Assembly (NCBI GenBank): GCA_051003795.1
Contig: JBPCKZ010000039.1
Location: 1-7,577 of the forward strand
Source: JALYXS01 sp051003795
GTDB taxonomy: Bacteria > Acidobacteriota > Terriglobia > Bryobacterales > Bryobacteraceae
Direction: 5' to 3'
Length of the DNA stretch: 7,577 nt
Positions 1 through 7,577 of the stretch are shown piece by piece. The number at the start of each line of letters is the position of its first letter. Position 1 is the stretch's first letter. The translations under genes were made by a program, and so were the position numbers. The notes beneath the pieces are model-generated. The model was not told the DNA's origin. It made no database searches and saw only the letters and a program-made list of their open reading frames with translations.

Positions 1-39
1 TATAAGATATTCTAATGTAAGCTTCCGCTACTTTCCCGG

Positions 40-69
40 TTGCCTAATACTGTCTAAATCTGGTAAAGT
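40..69 (+). promoter_or_regulatory. Possible sigma-70-type promoter of gltBD
   Basis: TTGCCT (40-45) and TAAAGT (64-69) are separated by 18 bases, and each matches four of six consensus positions. A start about 7 bases after the second box would give a 5' leader of roughly 17 bases before the gltB ATG at 93. TAATAC (45-50) is an alternative -10 box but has only a poor -35 partner. This is pattern matching in a short AT-richer stretch. No operator or riboswitch structure is seen, and the real promoter could lie upstream of the window. Confidence 0.25.
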
Positions 70-81
70 ACTGAAACCGAC

Positions 82-86
82 GAGAG
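82..86 (+). promoter_or_regulatory. Weak ribosome binding site of gltB
   Basis: GAGAG lies 6 bases before the ATG at 93, a normal distance, although the match to the Shine-Dalgarno consensus is partial. An in-frame TGA at 72-74 and the absence of any start codon between it and 93 support this start. Confidence 0.4.
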
Positions 87-92
87 CCACCG

Positions 93-4677
<4,585 letters not shown>

Positions 4678-4685
<8 letters not shown>

Positions 4686-6102
4686 ATTGACCGGTTTCAA
4701 GGAATTCCCGCGCGAGTTGCCGCAACGGAGGCCGCCCGCCGAGCGCGTGAACGATTGGTTTGAAATTTACCTCGGCTTCCCGGAAGACAAGATCCGCACT
4801 CAAGGCGCGCGCTGCATGGATTGCGGCGTCCCGTTCTGCCACACCGGCTGCCCGCTCAACAACATCATTCCCGACTGGAACGACTTAGTGTATCGGGGCA
4901 AGTGGAAAGAGGCGATTCGCACGCTGCACGCCACCAATAATTTCCCCGAGTTCACCGGCCGCATCTGTCCCGCGCCCTGCGAAGCGGCTTGCGTGCTGGG
5001 GATCAACGAGCCACCAGTCACCATCAAGCAGATTGAGAAGACGATTGTCGATCGCGCCTTCGAAGCCGGGTGGATCGTGCCGGAGCCGCCCGGCGAGCGC
5101 ACCGGGAAGCGTGTTGCCGTGATTGGATCGGGACCGGCGGGCCTCGCCGCGGCGCAGCAACTCTGCCGCGCGGGGCACTGGGTTACCGTTTTCGAGAAGG
5201 CCGATCGCATCGGCGGGCTGCTGCGCTACGGCATTCCGAATTTCAAAATGGAGAAGCATCTGATCGATCGGCGCATGGCGCAGATGTCGGCGGAGGGCGT
5301 GGAGTTTCTGGTGAACTCGCATGTCGGCGGGAACGTCGCCATCGAAGATCTGCGGCGCGATTTCAGCGCGATCCTGCTGACCGGGGGGGCGGAGAACCCG
5401 CGCGACCTTGCGGTTGCGGGCCGCGAATTGAATGGAATCCATTTCGCGATGGACTTTCTGCCGCAGCAGAACAAAGAGTGCGAGGGCGATGTAGTTCCGC
5501 GCGAGGGCCGGATTTTCGCCACCGGCAAGAACGTCGTGATTATTGGCGGCGGCGACACCGGCGCGGATTGCCTGGGAACGTCGCACCGGCAGAAGGCGCG
5601 CTCGGTGCATCAGTTCGAACTGCTACCCATGCCTCCGGCGGATCGCGCCCCTTCGACGCCATGGCCGCTGTGGCCGATGCAATTGCGCGTCGAGAGCTCG
5701 CATGAAGAAGGCGGAATTCGCGAGTGGAGCGTGGCGACAACGCATTTTAGCGGCGACGAAGCGGGCAATGTGAAGAAGCTTCACGCCACGCGCGTGAGCG
5801 CGCCGCCGAAATTCGATCCCATTCCAGGCAGCGAGTTTACTCTGGAAGCGGACTTGGTGTTGCTCGCGATGGGCTTCACCGGGCCGGTGAAACGCGGCTT
5901 GATCGAACAGCTTGGCGTGCGGCTGGACGTGCGCGGGAATGTGCATTGCGACGAGCACTTCATGACGTCCGAACCCGGCGTATTCGCGGCGGGCGACATG
6001 CGCCGGGGACAATCGCTGGTGGTGTGGGCGATTGCCGAAGGGCGCAAGGCCGCGCATGGCGTGGATCGATATTTAATGGGCGAGAGCAAGCTGCCGGCAT
6101 AG
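4678..6102 (+). CDS. gltD: Glutamate synthase (NADPH) small (beta) subunit
   Basis: This FAD- and Fe-S-containing oxidoreductase subunit takes electrons from NADPH and passes them to the FMN of GltB. Its 474 residues fit the family. The N-terminal region carries two cysteine sets that form 4Fe-4S clusters: C46, C49, C54, C58 and C97, C101, C105. An FAD-binding Rossmann motif (IGSGPAG, 149-155) is followed by acidic E173. A second dinucleotide motif for NADPH, IGGGDTGADC, is at 289-298. The C-terminal FAD motif FAAGDMRRGQS begins at 436. Its ATG lies inside the end of gltB (ATGGGTAA shared, 8 bases) and has no convincing Shine-Dalgarno sequence of its own. Translation is therefore probably coupled to gltB, which would help keep subunit amounts balanced. 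GltD-like proteins also occur as partners of other enzymes (for example PreT/AegA-type), but the position directly behind gltB makes GltD the clear call. It appears complete, and no obvious terminator hairpin follows it. Confidence 0.97.
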
Positions 6103-6111
6103 GGCGCGAGA

Positions 6112-6306
6112 TCAAACTGCAAGGGGCCGCTTTCGTTCGTTCGGCTGGGATGTGGATATCGCGAGAAAATGAATCCACGCTTCCGCCGCCAAGAGTGTGA
6201 GCGTGAACCCCAGCCAGAACGCGATTCCAAAAAATTCAGGCGGGTAAAGAGGGGTCGGTTCTCCATTGGTCAAATATTGCACGCTAAGAGCTAGGAGGGG
6301 CCTCAA
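6112..6306 (-). CDS. Possible small single-helix membrane protein (doubtful)
   Basis: This 64-codon ORF is convergent with gltD and ends 9 bases from its stop. It reads as a proline-rich segment (NGEPTPLYPPEF), one hydrophobic stretch of about 25 residues beginning FFGIAFWLGFTLTLLAAEAW, and a basic polar tail (NERKRP). That pattern fits a one-pass membrane peptide. Against it, there is no ATG. The start would be TTG at 6306 or GTG at 6282, and neither has a ribosome binding site. An in-frame TAG lies a few codons upstream of the TTG, so it does not extend into a longer gene from there. I do not recognise a family. It could be a real small protein, a decayed remnant, or chance. Confidence 0.3.
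   Translation of the reverse strand: MRPLLALSVQYLTNGEPTPLYPPEFFGIAFWLGFTLTLLAAEAWIHFLAISTSQPNERKRPLAV
6293..6300 (+). promoter_or_regulatory. Strong Shine-Dalgarno-like sequence
   Basis: AGGAGGGG ends 7 bases before a GTG at 6308. It is the best Shine-Dalgarno match near any start codon I noticed in the window, better than that of gltB. It is the only reason to consider the short ORF downstream, and it may be coincidental. Confidence 0.3.
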
Positions 6307-6307
6307 A

Positions 6308-6403
6308 GTGTCTGTCAGCGGAAAACTCTACACTGCGCCGTTACAGCGGATCTGGCTTTTGGCCCTGAACCAGGGCACGTCTCCCCATTCGGCGCTAGAC
6401 TAG
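6308..6403 (+). CDS. Possible 31-residue peptide ORF (doubtful)
   Basis: A GTG start is followed by 30 codons and a TAG. The peptide begins MSVSGKLYTAPLQRIW and continues LLALNQG, ending SPHSALD. Support comes only from the AGGAGGGG at ideal spacing. No signal peptide, known family or poly-amino-acid attenuator motif is visible. It begins 2 bases from the putative TTG of the opposite-strand ORF and ends about 70 bases before the nuclease-like gene, so a leader-peptide role is conceivable but unsupported. An ORF of this length is expected often by chance. Confidence 0.15.
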   Translation: MSVSGKLYTAPLQRIWLLALNQGTSPHSALD

Positions 6404-6434
6404 GCTGCCAAGTGCCAATCCATTAACCCGTTTA

Positions 6435-6464
6435 TTGGGACGCTCCGGCCCGGCAAGCTATCAT
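6435..6464 (+). promoter_or_regulatory. Possible promoter for a leaderless nuclease-like gene
   Basis: TATCAT (6459-6464) resembles a -10 box. TTGGGA (6435-6440), 18 bases upstream, is a weak -35. Transcription starting about 7 bases after the -10 box would begin at or next to the ATG at 6472. No Shine-Dalgarno sequence precedes that ATG. Together these suggest a leaderless mRNA, but it rests only on consensus matching. Confidence 0.35.
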
Positions 6465-6471
6465 TTGAGTG

Positions 6472-7344
6472 ATGGATGAGGCTTTTCGAAAGGGTGATCA
6501 ACTTGAAAGAGATGTAAGGGCAATCGAAGAAACCATTCTCCAAGGATCACCCGCTCTCAGGTACGGCACTTTTACAATCGAAAGCAAGAGGATCTTCGTT
6601 CGCGATGGTGTAAAACACGAGATCGATCTTTGGGTAAGCGTAGGGTTTGGAAACGACTATGACTCACTCTTCATCTTCGAATGTAAAAACTGGGAAGAGA
6701 AAGTCGGCAAGAACGACATCATCATTTTCTCCGAAAAAATAGCGGTGTCGAGCGCTCAAAAAGGCTTTTTCGTTGCGAAGTCTTTCACCAAAGACGCACT
6801 AGCACAAGCTGCGAAAGATACTCGCGTTGAACTCTTGACCGTTGCTGATTTACCCACGCAAAGTCTGCCGACTCCATATGACTTTCACTTCTTGGTAATG
6901 GATAAGGCGCACATTGATCTGACATTTAAGGAGCGAGGAAGACTTTTATCCGACAAGCCGCGCCAACGCCTGATAGTAACCAGCGTGGAGAGACGCGGCC
7001 AAACGATCAACCTGCGAGAGCTCTCACAGGAGTGGGTTGTTCAAATCTGGGGCGAACGGTCGAGGACTATTCCTTCGGGAACCATGGAAGCAGGCCTTTA
7101 TCCAGTCGTTGCGGAAGGGCAAATGTTTTTTGAACCCAACCAACTCATTGCAGACGGACGTGACATGGAGCAAGTGCTGTACGTTTGTAATTTCACGGCT
7201 CGTGTTGAGAGGCCAGCAATAGTGTCCTGCTTCGATGTCAAGAGCCGCGGCCGCTCGATCGAACTCGCGCCCGTTAAACTTGGTGAGGCTTCGCTTCAAT
7301 GTAACATTCACCCAAATCGAGCCGCGCGGGTAGAAACTCGATGA
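6472..7344 (+). CDS. PD-(D/E)XK nuclease-like protein with unknown C-terminal domain
   Basis: This is a predicted cytoplasmic protein of 290 residues with no signal peptide or membrane segment. The first ~125 residues look like the restriction-endonuclease-like fold of the Mrr type. A helix carries E12 (KGDQLERDV), a beta strand has HEIDLWV with D52, and the next strand has FECKNW giving E70-x-K72. This is followed by KVGKNDIIIF and an IAVSSAQKGFFVAKSFTKDA segment typical of the helix and strand after the active site. Thus the catalytic D-ExK set appears intact. The second half (about 140-290) is probably beta-rich and I do not recognise it. It could bind DNA or regulate the nuclease. No methyltransferase, helicase or toxin/antitoxin partner is adjacent. 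The start is ATG at 6472, although a GTG at 6469 immediately upstream is possible. Codons are less GC-biased than in gltBD, hinting at foreign origin. Nuclease fold is likely; biological role (restriction, defence, repair) is unknown. Confidence 0.75.
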   Translation: MDEAFRKGDQLERDVRAIEETILQGSPALRYGTFTIESKRIFVRDGVKHEIDLWVSVGFGNDYDSLFIFECKNWEEKVGKNDIIIFSEKIAVSSAQKGFFVAKSFTKDALAQAAKDTRVELLTVADLPTQSLPTPYDFHFLVMDKAHIDLTFKERGRLLSDKPRQRLIVTSVERRGQTINLRELSQEWVVQIWGERSRTIPSGTMEAGLYPVVAEGQMFFEPNQLIADGRDMEQVLYVCNFTARVERPAIVSCFDVKSRGRSIELAPVKLGEASLQCNIHPNRAARVETR

Positions 7345-7491
7345 TCCTCTTGTGCATTAGCGGCGTCATAAGAGACCTCGGCAGACCGGGGCAAAACGCG
7401 GGCATTTATAACCGCTATTAGTCGGCTTATGTCTACCTAGCTGTCTTCAAAGGGTGCGCGTCAAATTTGTGGATGTGAGGCTGGGCGGAAG
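7345..7491. other. Gene-free stretch between nuclease-like gene and transposase end
   Basis: Short ORFs here stop within a few codons on the strands I read. There is no clear terminator with a T run after the nuclease-like gene. The right-hand part, from about 7452, probably belongs to the insertion sequence whose transposase ends at 7492. The left part is unassigned. Confidence 0.5.
7452..7472. repeat. Candidate insertion-sequence terminus
   Basis: The sequence GGGTGCGCGTCAAATTTGTG starts with G residues and lies 20-40 bases outside the transposase stop codon, where the terminal inverted repeat of an IS normally sits. The opposite end is outside the window, so the inverted match and any target duplication cannot be seen. 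The exact boundary is a guess. Confidence 0.3.
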
Positions 7492-7577
7492 TCAGCCAGC
7501 GGCGCGTGATTCCCAGAATTCTTCCCATCGTCCGCTGAGTTGGCAGCACCGTAGTGCAATGATGGCGTTGGCCCCGG
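7492..7577 (-). CDS. Transposase, C-terminal fragment (cut by window edge; ISKra4-like)
   Basis: The minus strand from the right edge reads without a stop for 27 codons and ends at TGA (7492-7494). The peptide contains GANAIIALRCC followed by SGRWEEFWESRAA. This strongly resembles the C-terminal end of DDE transposases I associate with the ISKra4 family, in which a G-(A/G)-x-A-(I/V) helix is followed by an LR segment and a W/F-rich end. The rest of the gene, including most or all of the catalytic residues, lies beyond position 7577, so it cannot be said whether the element is intact. Family naming is from memory of the motif and is less sure than the transposase call itself. Confidence 0.65.
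   Translation of the reverse strand, partial: GANAIIALRCCQLSGRWEEFWESRAAG

Larger units (their letters stand above)
6103..6468. other. Low-GC intergenic stretch with only weak small-ORF candidates
   Basis: This 366-base gap between gltD and the nuclease-like gene contains no confident gene. It is visibly less GC-rich than gltBD. It holds a minus-strand ORF predicted to contain one membrane helix (6112-6306), a 31-codon plus-strand ORF behind a strong Shine-Dalgarno-like site (6308-6403), and a small inverted repeat GCCCTG-AAC-CAGGGC (6362-6376) with no following T run. A possible promoter for the downstream gene lies at the right end. No tRNA, CRISPR or clear terminator was found. Confidence 0.6.

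Noticed and set aside
4885..5610. A 241-codon minus-strand frame opposite gltD
   Set aside because: Antisense shadow of gltD with composition typical of GC-rich reverse frames.
5781..6266. A 161-codon minus-strand frame spanning the gltD end and the spacer
   Set aside because: Mostly opposite the conserved gltD C-terminus, low-complexity serine/arginine-rich product. The other frame in the spacer (6112-6306) looks more protein-like.
6362..6376. Inverted repeat GCCCTG-AAC-CAGGGC as a terminator
   Set aside because: The stem is only 6 bp with a 3-base loop, and it is followed by ACGTCTCC rather than a T run. It is also 260 bases past the gltD stop.
7411..7430. Imperfect inverted repeat around CCGCTATTAGTCGG as a terminator or attachment site
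   Set aside because: Only three to six weakly paired bases, no T run and no matching copy elsewhere in the window.

Overview
The window is dominated by a complete, intact gltBD operon encoding bacterial NADPH-type glutamate synthase (GOGAT). The large subunit gltB (93-4685) and the small subunit gltD (4678-6102) overlap by 8 bases. All expected catalytic, FMN, FAD, NADPH and Fe-S motifs are visible. These genes are GC-rich and end most codons in G or C. The protein style and high GC suggest a soil bacterium, perhaps Acidobacteriota of the Solibacter/Bryobacter type. That placement is a weak impression, because no rRNA or lineage marker is present.

Layout: 1-92 is a short upstream region with a possible weak promoter and ribosome binding site for gltB. 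93-6102 is gltBD. 6103-6468 is a mostly non-coding stretch of visibly lower GC. It holds two weak small-ORF candidates: a one-helix membrane peptide on the minus strand, convergent with gltD, and a 31-codon plus-strand ORF behind a good Shine-Dalgarno sequence. 6472-7344 is a 290-residue protein with a PD-(D/E)XK (Mrr/restriction-endonuclease-like) N-terminal domain and an unrecognised C-terminal half, possibly translated from a leaderless mRNA. 7345-7491 has no gene but may contain the end of an insertion sequence. 7492-7577 (minus strand) is the C-terminal end of a transposase that continues past the right edge.

Functionally, gltB and gltD form one enzyme: GltD takes electrons from NADPH and passes them through Fe-S clusters to the FMN site of GltB. 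There, ammonia released from glutamine converts 2-oxoglutarate to glutamate. The right-hand 1.4 kb looks like an accessory segment, with an orphan nuclease gene, different composition and an adjacent transposase. It has no evident functional link to glutamate synthesis. No complete novel system is visible. The most open question is the nuclease-like protein and whatever lies beyond the transposase.
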